Below are positions 25,990 to 37,220 of a stretch of 64,000 bases of DNA, piece after piece; position 1 is the first letter of the stretch; every line of letters starts with the position of its first letter. The stretch is from assembly GCA_013368445.1 (NCBI GenBank), contig JAACJO010000013.1:1116001-1180000 (forward strand), written 5' to 3'. The position numbers were made by a program, and so were the translations under genes. The stretch is from Leucocoprinus leucothites (lineage: Eukaryota; Basidiomycota; Agaricomycetes; Agaricales; Agaricaceae). The notes beneath the pieces were generated by a model. That model was given only the letters and a program-made list of their open reading frames with translations. It had not been told where the DNA came from and did no database searches.

Positions 25990-26800
25990 CAGCAATTCCA
26001 TTTGTTTAATGTGAGGGACTTCTTTGCTTCCTATCTAGTCAGAAGGAAGATATGCTACCTATGGGGCACTGATTCATCTAGAAACTTTGCTGCTGATATG
26101 GACATGGGACAGGGCTCTACCCTGTCTCCAGTTCTATGAGTACTGTATCTGGATCTGGCTATTCAACTCTTCAAGTAGTAGGCCTCTCATTTGGTGTGCG
26201 ACATCTTGTCCTATATGGATGATGGTATATTTATTGCCTAGGGAAAAGACTGGGCCACAAATCTCAGCATATTGAAAGGCATGTATGGGATTATATTTAA
26301 CATCTTTAATCAGTTTGGTCTTGTCATAGAGCATGACAAGTCCAAGCTGTTTTACTTCTTCTGGAAGAAGGGAGATACCAGTCTACCACTGGATCTGGGG
26401 TTTGCTCCATACACCAGTGACATGCCACCTAGGCCAAAGACCTATTAGAGGTACTTGGGTTTCTACTTTGATTGACAGCTCTCATGCTGGGAGCACATTT
26501 ACTATTATTCTACCAAGGATATTTCCACTGTCTGTAAAATGGGAATGCTGGGGAACTCTCTGAGGGGTCTCACTCCTAAGCAGAAACATATGCTTTATAG
26601 AGCATGTGTTGTTTCTATTATGACATATGGCTATAGACTCTGGTATAACAAGTTTGTGCAATGTAAGGAACACTTAGCCAGCCTTATCAAGATGCAGCAT
26701 TATGCTGCACTTTGGATCATTGGTGCCTTCCATACCCCCTACAGGTGGGGCCAAAGCCCTTGTGGGCCTCATCCTGGTCCACCAGTTTGACCATGATTGT
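25990..26800 (+). mobile_element. LINE fragment L1 (reverse transcriptase palm and thumb), decayed
   Basis: Plus-strand remnant of a LINE ORF2. Recognisable pieces are GQGSTLSPVL, a YMDDG-type catalytic motif near 26210, RYLGFYFD near 26450, and NSLRGLTPKQKHMLYRACVV near 26545 followed by MQHYAALWIIGAFHTPY. Stops interrupt it, including TGA where sister copies have an arginine (FNRQLSF becomes FD-stop-QLS). Both ends of the element are missing. It was then hit by a solo LTR at 26801. Confidence 0.7.
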
Positions 26801-27350
26801 TGTTAAGCATCTAAATGCTACAGATAGGAGAGCCAATGTCTGGAACCAGATGAACAGAGGTGAGACAGAGGTAAGGCAGAAGCCAGTCATCAGATGCAGG
26901 AGTGGGTTATGACCTCAACTTATGTGTTGTGCCAACTACTGACACTTGACCCAGATTTCAGACAAGAACAGAGAGTGGAGGGCAAATAGAGAGCAGAGAG
27001 AAACTAGCATATCACTAAGTTGATTATCAGACTGAGGAATTCAAGTACAAAGTCATGCTACTTATATACAATGCAGAATATAGGATCAGATAAGGAAAAC
27101 AAGCAAAGTAGTAAACAGAGAAATAATCAAAGTGGAGTCTGCAAATTTTACAAGGCTAGAAGATATAAAATTCACTATTAAATGGTTGTCAGAAAATTTT
27201 GACAGGGTGGTATGAATTAATAGAATGGAAGATGTCAGAATAAGTCCAAAGACAAAAGACTGATAAAGCCAATATGCAAAAGCAGATAAGAGTTTGTGAA
27301 ATAATACCAAGTCTAAACTGTGAGCTGTTCTTGAGGATCAACTCATGACA
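26801..27350 (-). mobile_element. Solo LTR, family B copy 1 (TSD ATTGT)
   Basis: 550 bp beginning TGTTAAGCAT and ending CATGACA, flanked by the direct repeat ATTGT (26796-26800 and 27351-27355). The copy at 34133-34685 is homologous over its whole length. A TATATAAG box on the minus strand near 27070 suggests the element reads leftward. No internal retroelement sequence is attached, so this is a solo LTR left by LTR-LTR recombination. Confidence 0.85.
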
Positions 27351-27355
27351 ATTGT

Positions 27356-27720
27356 AAGGAGTCTACACTATTGACATTGTAGTCTGGTATGAACCAGACT
27401 ACCTTTCCATGATCTATCTCTATTCCAGGTCATTAATCAATGACCCACATCTATGTTTGTATATATTTTGTAATGGCTTGATCATATTATGTAATAGTTG
27501 ATTTATATCCACCTGTACAGTTGCTTATTAAGCAACTGATCTTTCTTGTTTATACCATATAGTCACCTATATAAAGGGTTTGAACTATCTGGCATGAACT
27601 TTAAGATCACTATTCTCAATGTAAAGCACCAGCTTTACACTTTTTTAGTTCAACCTTAATGAGTTGAATGTGGTGATAAACCAATGTGTACAAATGCTAT
27701 CTATAAAAAGACTAAATAAT
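27356..27720. other. Leader or LTR-like region with hairpins, before an old gag
   Basis: Contains a perfect 10-bp hairpin (27379-27388 with 27393-27402, four-base loop), a second at about 27520-27540 (GTTGCTTA/TAAGCAAC) and a third near 27620 (GTAAAGC/GCTTTAC). A TATA box (CTATATAAAGGG) lies near 27572. Position directly before a gag gene suggests a retroelement promoter/leader; terminal repeats were not found. Confidence 0.4.
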
Positions 27721-30031
27721 GGCTTCTAACAGCAACATGGGTACTAATCAACTCAATGCTGAGGCTGGGAGTTCATCTCAGCCACCTCATCAACCCACCA
27801 ATGCCCACCAATCTGGCATTGCTGGTAGAGAAGACCAGCGATCTAAACATCAGTGGCAAGGGACTGATGGCACTGAGTCATCCACCTGAAACACCTATCA
27901 GAGGGGTGAACCCATGCCTGTTGGAACTCAACCATCATGTTGAAGACACAATGGAAACTATGAAGCAAGCACTGAGGGATTAACTTCCTCAGAAGTCAAT
28001 TCCATCATAGGAAACAACCTATATGTGTGAGTGAAAAGGTAGACCTCATATTTGAGGCCAACCAAATACTATCACACTACAAGAACAAACTCCTCAACTA
28101 TGCAGAGATCACATCAGAGGTGTTGGGAGGAAATGCCTCTAAAGGAGGTATAAAGAAATCAGTGTATGACTTTGTAGTTATATACAACATACAAAAATTG
28201 GTATACAAATATGTCCACTTAAAAGAGGATGCAAACAATCAAGAGTTGGACAAAGAAGAATGTCCACCCACTCCTATGAATCTGGTATACCACCAGATTC
28301 CAACTCAAATGTTCTAGGAGTATACTACCACACCAGAGGAGGCACATGGGCTACTGAACTATACACCTACTGGCAAAGGGGAAATGCCATTCGCAGAAGA
28401 CTCAGAACATAGATCCAAGTATGAGAGTATATCCCCACAGGAGGAAACAATTGATAATGTTATGTTAGCTCATGAGCTAACCACAGTATTCCAACCTTGG
28501 AGTTGTGATAAATCTGACATATCATATGCCAAATGAGTCAAACAGCAAATAGCCATAATAACCCTCTTGAATCAGAGGGTCCCTCAACAAATGCCTACTC
28601 AATCTGCTCCTCAAATAGCATGGAGTACTTCTAAGTACTCTGTTAGGTTCAATAACAATGATAAAGAGAGTGATGAGGAGGAGGATTCATCCCCTCACCT
28701 AACTTTCCCATTAAATCTGTTCATCAAAGTTAGTAGATGATGAATCTATCACCAAGAACAGCAGCATAAACTTGGCAACTGTGTGAGCTACCAGAGGATG
28801 TGAAACAAGGACCTCCACACTAAGGGAACCTCCAAAATTCCTGACCAGGGAATTGAGTTTGACAGTGTTAAACCCATTGACTATGGTAGGTTGAAACCTA
28901 CCACAGATAACAAGGGGAAAAAGCCAATGAGGCTGAGACAATTGACTTTACAGTTGATTATTGACAAACCAGGGATTAAAACTACCCCCTTGATGGTATG
29001 AGCTGGCAGACAGTCATCTCCCAAACTGAGCAAGATGTACACCCTGAATATGTGAAGGAAAAGAGGACATTCTTTAATCACTGAATGACCCATGGCCATT
29101 CAGTCCCCTGGAGTCAATCAGACTCTAAAAACACATAACTCTCAGATGCATGAATGATTAAAATTGATCATATGAGAGTATTTGTATCAATCATTTCTAT
29201 TCCTGATGGACTATAAGCCATTGAATAATAAACTTCCTAGTGATAAGGCAATAGAGCCTTATCAGGGGAGCTCAAAGTTTAGTGATTTGGAAAAATTTAT
29301 GTTAGCTGTGTGCATAGACCTTTCTTTGAAGGGTCTAGGAGGAACAGAGCCTACTAGAGACAGGCTCTGGCTACTAACTCTCCAATACCATATAGGTGGA
29401 GGGGTGAAGAAAATGTATATAACACATGATAAATGTCAACTGTATGAAAATACACTGGACATTTGAGGAGGTGATCTGTGCTTTGTATGGTTGCTTTCCA
29501 TTATGACTCCCACATAGGAGTCCAAGGATACTATGACACCATTATGGATAGTGCACAGTGTATGACTGTGCACCCTGATTATTATACACTAGTGGAAGTA
29601 TTCCTAAAAGGAATACCTCAAGACATGAAAATGGATATGTTATTCTACAATGGACTTTCCCCAGAAGTCCATTTACTGGAAGAGTTCATGTTGTATGCCA
29701 TCTCATATGAAACAAGATGGAAAACTACAGCTTTCTATTAGAAAGCCCTTAATAATGGTAAGAGCATTGAACCATTAATATGCAACACAAGACCTTGGAA
29801 CCCAAAAAGCTTGGAACACAAGTTGATGGCCTTGATGCCAAGGAAGTTCATCAATGGGCAAACTTCCATTTCATCAAAGGAGCTTCATTTCTCAAAATCA
29901 AAACAATCTCCACACAATCATCCACCAAATGGTGGACCTAGTAAAGAAATGAACCTGAAGGTTGGATTATCTAAACCCAACCAAAATGTGAACCAAGCTC
30001 CAGTGATGGCAAGCAGAAAGAAGGTGGGGAG
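27721..30031 (+). pseudogene. Decayed retrotransposon gag (outer element, 5' part)
   Basis: Starts MASNSNMGTNQ at 27721 and carries scattered pieces of an Agaricomycete LTR-retrotransposon capsid protein: YKPLNNKLPSDKAIEPYQGS with FSDLEKFMLAVCIDLS (29209-29330), then GVQGYYDTIMDSAQ and DYYTLVEVFLKGIPQDMK (29520-29640). Many stops, mostly TGA, and frame changes. The chromovirus at 30032 cuts it. Its downstream part, with the zinc-knuckle and protease region, resumes at 38095, so this is the oldest layer of the nest. Confidence 0.7.
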
Positions 30032-30298
30032 TGTTATGACCTAAGCTGGAACTCAGGCTATGACAAGTGTGTAAAGACTTGAGAGTAATGAGAGAGCAAA
30101 GGGAAGAAGAACAAGTTGGTAAAGCATAGGATACTACATTGTAGCTACAAGGTTTATATACTAAGGGACTGTTATAAGAGTTCTAAGAATAGAAATGGAT
30201 GGGTAAGCAAGGAGTTATACTGACTAAGGTGGTGACTAAGAATATGATGATGGCTGAGTAATGCTATGTGAGGCTGTGTATCTGGACTGTGCATAACA
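30032..30298 (-). repeat. 3' LTR of chromovirus D
   Basis: 267 bp, TG...CA ends. On the minus strand it holds a TATATAAA box (about 30168-30175) and, some 35 nt later, ATGCTTTACCAA, which is complementary to the element's primer-binding segment at the other end. A single position near 30055 reads CTCAGG here and CTTGGG in the other LTR, as expected if one CpG decayed on opposite strands. Confidence 0.88.
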
Positions 30299-30311
30299 TT
30301 ACCTTCCCTTC
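30299..30311 (-). other. Polypurine tract of chromovirus D
   Basis: Sense strand reads GAAGGGAAGGTAA directly before the 3' LTR, the expected primer site for plus-strand DNA synthesis. Confidence 0.65.
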
Positions 30312-30430
30312 AAGCATTCATATCCTCATGAAAACTACTGTAATGGTCCATGTAAAATAGAACATACTGGAAATGTGAACTGCACTAGGAAATTCTGGGC
30401 TTCTTTGAAGGTTGGGGGTTGTCATAGTCA

Positions 30431-31321
30431 ATGGGTGATGTATGCAGCCACTTTCTTCTTGGTCAGGCCAAGGATGAATTGGTCATTGATGGGTTTGTGA
30501 CCAATGAAGAACCAGGCATGGTCAGGTCCTGCAGTGAAGAGTCAGATCAGGGTAGCACAGTAGGTTACATAGTTGTTATGGTGGAATTCAATAAAGTGGT
30601 ACATAATGGCTCTCCAGTATTCTGGGTCCGACTCTCTACCATCTTTGAGGGTTTTCCATGTCTGGAAGCTGTTGGCTTTGACAGATATGGCCTCTTCTGG
30701 TGCTTGGCAGTGGCTGAGTATCCCAATGAAGTGGTCTACCTCCTTGTGAAGGGTAGGTGGAGGTGCAATTTCTGGGAGTGGTGGGACATCTGTTTCCATT
30801 GCTTCTTGTTTGGGCAAAGGAGAGGAAATAGACAGGGAGGAAGTGGATGAAGACACTAAGGAGTTGTTGATGTGATAAACCAGTTGGTTGTTGATGAGAG
30901 TCAACATGAGGCAGGCCAATGCATTCTCCTTGTCATCCCCATTGATGTCAGTGCTCTTTGTAACTTGTTCCACCATGCCCACTAAAATAGATATAACTCA
31001 ATCATTGAAGTCAGAGTAGGCAATATTGCCTAAGATGATTTAGAATTGTCAGAGGTGCTTGAGGGTTTCTTGTCTGTTCTTCCTGGCTGCTGCCTGGGAG
31101 AGCAGGTTGGTGCTGATGTTGTTGACAATGCCTCTGATATGGTTGGATGTAGCTTGGATGGAGATGAACATTTCCCTAATGTGTACTAGGGTGTGCATGG
31201 TGTTGTGGAGGCTGTCAGAGGATAGGCTGATGTTGTGGGCTGTGACAAGGGTTTTGAAAGCTTCAATGGCTGGGTAGGGGGTGAGAGCTCTTTGGGGTGT
31301 CATGGTGTTTGTGAAGTTCAA
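30431..31321 (-). pseudogene. Accessory ORF downstream of pol in chromovirus D
   Basis: Two open stretches, 31321-31049 and 30982-30542, lie in one frame separated only by three stop codons, two of them TGA of the kind expected from CGA decay. The ancestor would have been one ORF of roughly 260 residues, in sense orientation between the chromodomain and the 3' LTR. The first half is helical (IEAFKTLVTAHNIS, HTLVHIREMFISIQATSNH); the second has a Ser-rich linker, LPEIAPPP and an aromatic C-terminus (YWRAIMYHFIEFHH). No known domain recognised: not an envelope (no signal peptide or membrane span) and not an obvious nuclease. Confidence 0.5.
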
Positions 31322-31337
31322 TGTTCAGTGTTGTCTT

Positions 31338-34300
31338 TTACCCCCCCCCCCCTTTTATAGGTTTTTCTTCTGGAAACCTTGCATCAAATTCATTGATGGC
31401 TTCTTTGGCATTCTCCAGATTTGTTATTGGTTCCCATGAGTCTTTCTCATCTCCAAACCCTTTCCAGTGGATGACATTGAATTTCTCAGCCTCGTTTTCA
31501 CCAACCTCTAACTTCTTTGACTTCAAACTCCTCTTCTGAATTGATGATCTTGGGTGGCAGTGGCACTGGCATTCTTTGGCTGTCAAACTCTGGTCCATGG
31601 AATAGAAGCAGCAGGGATTAATTGAATACATCATGAATGGCCCAGTTTGCTGGTAACTCCAGTCAGTAAGCTCCATCCCCTATTGGTTCTACACCTGGAA
31701 ATGGCCTGTATTGGAGGTGATCTAACTTCCATGATGGTCAGTTGCTCTTGATGTTTGATCCTTCCAGCCAGACCATGTCTTCTGCTTTGAATTGGTTGGT
31801 CCATACTCATCCCTTCTCATGTGACTATTTCATCCTTTGCCAGTTGCCTTCTAGTGCTTTTGTGGTCTTTTCCCTCACTTCTTGTAGCTCTAGTAGGAAT
31901 TGAGACACTGCTGGTGTTGGTGTTTCAACTGTCAGGTTTCCCTTCCATGGGTGTCATCCTTAGTTAAGGAAGAATAGTGTGTACCCTGTGGTGCTGTGGA
32001 TCTTGTCATTGTATTGGAATTTGGCTACTGCAATCCAGTTCATCCAGTTGTCTTGGGTGTAACTGACATAGTTTCATAGGAATGACTCAATCTCCTGGTT
32101 GATCCTTTCTGTCTGGCCATCTGACTGTGGGTGGTATACCATGGACATGTGTTGTTATATTCCTATGGCCTCATACAGATGTTTAATGAAATTTGATGTG
32201 AATTGTGGGCCTCTATCACTGACCACCCTTTTGGGAATTCCATGGATTTTCCAGATTTTGTCTCAATATAATGTTGCCAGGTCTTGGGATGACAGGTTTG
32301 TTGTGGTGGGTATTAGTCAGATCATCTTGGTGAATCTGTCTACTACCACTAGAATGACATCTTTTCTCTGAGAGCTTGGCAGTGGTCCAATCATGTCAAT
32401 TGTAATGTCTGTCCAGGGTCCATCTGCTGTGGGTAATAGGTGTAGTGGGACTTTCCAACCTTGTCAGTTGATCTTGTTCCTTTGGCAGGCATCACATCCC
32501 TTGATGAATTGTTTGACCTGTTTCACCATCCCTAGCCACCAATATATCCTTTTGAGGATTTCTAACATCTGATGTTCATATCTGGAGAGTCATGGTGATC
32601 TTGGAGTACCTGTTCTCAGATATTCATGGATTTTGGTAGGTAGATGCATCTTTGTTAGAATACAATCCCATTGTTTTTCCAGAATAGATCTTTGTTTTCC
32701 TGTAGACCCTTGACCACTTCTGTTTCCTGTAGACCCTTGACCACTTCTGTTTCCCACTGCCTCATTTTCCTTATCCTTTCCAGTAGTTCTTCATTTCCAG
32801 ATGCTTCTATCATGGAGGATTGGATTAGGATCATCTCCAGAGGGGTTGGTTCATCCAGCTGTTCAGAGATTTGTCAAACAAATAATTGTTTCTTGAGGAG
32901 GACTATGTTGTCATTATCTTGGGATGTATCAACTGTTATTTTCCTAGAGAGTATGTCTGCCTTTGTGTTTGTCTTTCCTGGTATATGTTTGAGTATGAAG
33001 TCATAGCCTTGTAGTTTGAGGTGCCATCAGGCTTGTCTGCCATTGAGTTTGCCCATTTCTCTGAAATATTTCAGGTTTTCATGGTCTGTCCAAATTTTGA
33101 ATCTTTTGTGAGCATCTAGGAGGTAATAATGCCATTTCTCCGGTGCTTCAATGATTGCAAGGAGTTCTTTGTCATAAATTTGGTAGTTGTGCTCTGCTTC
33201 ATTCATAGTTCTTGAGAGGAAGGCAATGGGGTGCCATTTTCCCTCCTGTTCTTGTGACAGTACTCCTCCTATCCCTACTCCTAAGGCATCCACTTCTACT
33301 CTGAATTGTCCTTCTGTTCTTGGTAGTGCTAGAACTGGTTGTTCCATTTTGTGTCTTTTGAGTGTGTTGAATGCTTCCTGCTCCTCCTTTTCCCACTTCC
33401 ATGGGTTGTTTCCCTTGAGCTTGTTGAGCAGCACTGCTATGTTGCTATAGTCCTTGATGAATTGCCTATAGAAGTTGGTGAATCCTAAGAATTTTTCCAC
33501 ATTGTGGTGTAATTTTGGGTTGTCCCAGTCCCTGACTGCTGCAATTTTTTTGTTTTCCATCATAACTTTTCCTCCCCCCACTTGTACTCCCAGAATGGGT
33601 ATTTCCTCTGTGTTGAGCATGCATTTTGACTGTTTGAAGTATAGCCCATGCTTTTCTGCTACTGTTAGGAATTGTATGGTTCTTTCTTTGAGTTTGTCCA
33701 TGTTCCCAGCTGGGATGATGAAGTTGTCCATATAGTTTACTAAACAGCCTTCCCTTAGCAGGTCCCTGAAGATGCTGTTCATCATTCATTGGAATGTCCC
33801 TAGGGAGTTGCTCATTCCAAAGAACATGACTGTAGGCTTGAAAAGTCCTTTGCTTGTGAGGAATGCTGCCTTCTACTCATCCCCCCCTTTGATTTGAATG
33901 TTGTTGTAACCCCAGATGATGTCAAGTTTGTTGAAGTACTTGGCATTCTTGAGTTTGTCAATAACATCATTGATCAGGGGAAGTGGTGTTTTGTCCTTTA
34001 TGGTGTATTTGTTGAGCCTTTGATAATCTTGTACCAGTTGTTTGGATCTGTCTTTCTTGGGAATAAAGAAGCAAGGTGCTGTATATGGGGATTTGGAAGG
34101 CCATATACATCCTAAGTCAAGGTTTTCCTTTATGTTAAGCATGCAAATGCTATGGGTAGGGAGCCAACATCTAGGACTGGATAAAGGTGGGACAGAGGTA
34201 AGGCAGAAGCTGGTTGTTAAATGCAGGAGTGGGTCATGGCCTCAACTTATGTCTTGTGCCAACTACTGATGCTTGACCTGGGTTTTAGACAAGGGAAGAG

Positions 34301-35400
34301 AGCAGAGGGCAAATAGAGAGCAGAGGAAAGTAGCATATCACTAAGTTGATTATCAGACTGAGGAATCTAAGTACAAAGTTGTGCTACTTATATATGATGT
34401 GGGTTATAGGATCGGATAAGGAAAACAAGCAAAGTGGTAAACAGAGAAATAATCAAAGTGGAGTCTGCAAATTTTACAAGGCTAGAAGATATAAATTTTA
34501 CTATTAAACAGCTGTCAGAAATTTTTGACAAGGTGGTATGAATTAATAAAATGGAAGATGTCAGAATAAGTCCAAAGGTAAAAGACTGATAAAACTGATC
34601 AAGCCAATATGTAAAAGCAGATAAGAGTTCATGAAATAGTACCAAGTCCCAACCATGAGCTGTTCTTGAAGATCAGCTTGTGACACTTTAAGAACTTGTC
34701 CAATTCTTCCTCTTCTTTGATAGTCATTGAGTAGACTTTGGCAGGTAATTCTGATGGTGCATCTGATGTAAGGTTGATTTCATGGTCCCATTCCAATCTC
34801 TTGGGGAGTGTCTCAAAATTTTGTTTGTTGAAGAGATGCATGAATTGCTGGATGTATGGTGGTAGGTCTTCTTTATTTGTGGGATCTGATTCATCTTCTT
34901 CTGCTCTTGTGGGCTAGTCTGTGCTTGTCTGTATCCTGGTTGTTGAGTGTCCATCCTGGTGTACTGTGCATTCATTGGGGCATCTGGTGAATCATATGAC
35001 TCCTTCTTGCCAATCTATCTCTGGGTTGTGCTTCATCAACCAGTTGTATCTGAGGAATACATTGCATGAGTCGAGTTGAGTTACTACTGCTTGTATTTGT
35101 TCTGTATGGCCATTGATGTCCATTTGGAGTGTGACATAGTCTGTGATGTGTCCCTGTGTGTTTCTTGTCCCATTTTCATTGAAGACTTCAATTGGTTCTG
35201 CTAATTTGTTTGTCTGTAGATTCTCTATTTCGACAATTTCTTTGGCAATGCTTGTTGACTGGCATCCTGAGTCTATGAGGGCAGTGATTTTCTGTGGGCC
35301 TTGAGGTGTCTGGATTGTCAGCTGGATTATGGTCTCTCATGCTTTGCTTTGTCTTTGGGGAATGACATAATTATTATGGAGCTTTAGATACATGGGCTTG
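31338..35400 (-). pseudogene. Chromovirus D pol (PR-RT-RH-IN-chromodomain), decayed
   Basis: Read leftward: protease LIDSGCQST (about 35265), RT entry KSPYTAPCFFIPKKDRSKQL (about 34080) and KLDIIWGYNN, palm motif YMDN (about 33725, a mutated YMDD), FLGFTNFYRQF, RNase H with AFLSRTMNEAEHNYQIYDKE and WTDHENLKYF, integrase with VVSDRGPQFTSNF (about 32200) and YHPQSDGQTERIN, and a chromodomain NVIHWKGFGDEKDSWEP (about 31420). Many stops plus a frame change before the chromodomain. A solo LTR splits the RT after KEEEELDKFLK. A 27-bp tandem duplication sits at 32696-32749. Confidence 0.88.
34133..34685 (-). mobile_element. Solo LTR, family B copy 2 (TSD CTTTA)
   Basis: 553 bp, TGTTAAGCAT...TTGTGACA, flanked by CTTTA at 34128-34132 and 34686-34690. 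It interrupts the reverse transcriptase of chromovirus D; removing it and one repeat rejoins the RT frame. Confidence 0.9.
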
Positions 35401-35421
35401 GCAGTTTGTGCTCAGTGCAAG

Positions 35422-36023
35422 TGTCAAGAACTGGGTTACTAAAGGAAGGGGGATGGAGCTGATGTTCAAGACTGGGTGTTTAGGACAGAGGGACAGAGGT
35501 TACTGATCCTGTCATTGAATATGGGAGCAGGTCTTGGCCTCAACTTATGTGTTGTGCTACTACTGACACTGATCTGGATTTCAGAAATGGATAGAGATGG
35601 GAGGGCAAGGAGAGAGCAGAGGTCAGACAGGATAGTAACACATGACTTAGTCAATTATTAGCCTGAGGAGTATAGTACAAGTTTGACTAATATACGATAT
35701 GGCGGATAAGGTCAGATAGTAACAAAACAAAGATATTGCAGAGAAAGGATAAGAGCAGAATTATTGTCCAACATTTTGGAAAGGCTAGAAGATAAGAATA
35801 TCCAAGACATCAGAAGGGAACTAAAAATGACAAGGGGAATGGAACATGACATGACATGGGAAAGTCCAAATACAATGCACAAGAAGACACAGGGCAAAGA
35901 AGAAGAGTGGAGTAAATGAAGTGGAAGTGAGCCAATGCAATGAGATGGAAAACAAAGCATGCATAAAAAGATTCTAAGTAAGATATTGCCAGCTGGGCCA
36001 GTCAGGAGGATTGGGTTGTGACA
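35422..36023 (-). mobile_element. Solo LTR, family A copy 1 (TSD GCAAG)
   Basis: 602 bp, TGTCAAGAACTGGG...TTGTGACA, flanked by GCAAG at 35417-35421 and 36024-36028. It lies between the gag zinc knuckles and the protease of chromovirus D. Family A shares with family B the block ATTATCAGACTGAGGAAT (degenerate in this copy) near the TATA region, so the families are related. Confidence 0.9.
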
Positions 36024-36867
36024 GCAAGCCTTCAATAAAATCCTCCTTCTCTTCAGACTCTTTGTCTTCTATACCTCTGACTTTGACCCTCTTGGTGTTG
36101 CACTTGTTAGCCATGTGCCCAAAACATCCACAAGTGAAGCACTGGGTTTTTTTGGGGTTTCAGCAGTTCTTGGCAAGGTGACCTAGTTTGTCACATGCAT
36201 AGCACTTGAGGGGTTTCCTTCCTTCCATTCTTCCTATCTCCATGGGTTGGCCATTGCCTCCATGGGTGATTCCTGATCCTGTGTGAGTGTCTTGGCAGAT
36301 TTCTATAGACTCATATCCTTGTCCAACAGAAAGGATAGCCTTTTTCCACTCTTCATAGGAGGTTGGGATATTATCTGGAGGATAGCCAAGTATGGCTTTG
36401 ATGATGTCATGGTGTGTGTTTCTTTTGAGGAGGAATTTGGCATGCATGTCATTGACTTGGGCTCAGATTTTGAGTGTTTCAAATTTGATAAGGAAGTTTG
36501 CAGTGTGCTTCTTTCCTTGCTTGAATGACTCAATAATCCATTCAGCATTTGATTGCAATGCATCATCACTGAATAGCTTCTTGAAGTCTGCCTCCCATCT
36601 TTTCCAATCTATGGAGTCATCCTTTTGACTGAGTTTTGCTAGCTCCATCTCTACAAAGGCTCTGGCTGTGCCTCCTCTAAGGTGAGCAAGTATCATGATA
36701 ACCTTCTCATCTGTTGCCTCTATCTTGTTGAACTTGAGGTAGAAGGCCATTGCCCTCCACCAATCTGCAAATTGTTTCCTATTTCTGTCAAAGCATCCTG
36801 GTTCTGGGACTTTCAATTTTGTGTCAATTGCATTGCTGAGTTTGATCTGGTTGTTTCCTTCAGCCAT
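36024..36867 (-). pseudogene. Chromovirus D gag with two zinc knuckles
   Basis: Starts MAEGNNQIKL at 36867. The capsid-like region includes FADWWRAMAFYLKF and AHLRGGTARAFVEMEL. Two CCHC knuckles follow: CYACDKLGHLAKNC (about 36170-36210) and CFTCGCFGHMANKC (about 36110-36150). One TGA near 36463 interrupts an otherwise open frame. Acts in particle assembly and RNA packaging when intact. Confidence 0.8.
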
Positions 36868-37207
36868 TGTTTCTTATTGGGGTGACTGTACTTGACTGAT
36901 GCTGAGTGACTGTAGTTGAGACTGGATTTATTCAAGCTGCTCCTCTATAGGTGTTATGACTAGTACACTGTTGCCTTGTTCTGCTGATTTGTTTACTGGG
37001 GTGGCACTTTCTTCTACTGAGGCAATTTCTTCTTCTGACTCTGACTGTAACCTTTCTGGATCCAGGTTGGCTTCAATTTGTTCATCTTCTCAGAGTATGC
37101 TGGTTACTGTGTGCCTCTTTGGTACTCTGGTTCTGAGCTGGGGGTACTTCTGTGTTTGACTAATCTTGGCTTGCCCCCTCTATACTTTGTTGCAGGGTGA
37201 GTTGATG

Positions 37208-37219
37208 ATGCTTTACCAA
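37208..37219 (-). other. Primer-binding segment of chromovirus D, self-complementary to the LTR
   Basis: The sense strand just after the 5' LTR reads TTTGGTAAAGCATC. Twelve bases (TTGGTAAAGCAT) are the exact complement of ATGCTTTACCAA in the LTR (37305-37316; left LTR 30116-30127), located about 35 nt after TATATAAA, where the transcript would begin. No tRNA 3' end was recognised here. Confidence 0.65.
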
Positions 37220-37220
37220 A

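Noticed and set aside
27086..27310. Hydrophobic ORF of 74 residues, with a close relative at 34388-34645 (85 residues), resembling a membrane protein family
   Set aside because: Both lie wholly inside the two family-B solo LTRs. Their similarity is that of the LTR DNA, and no start-site or coding signal is conserved beyond it.
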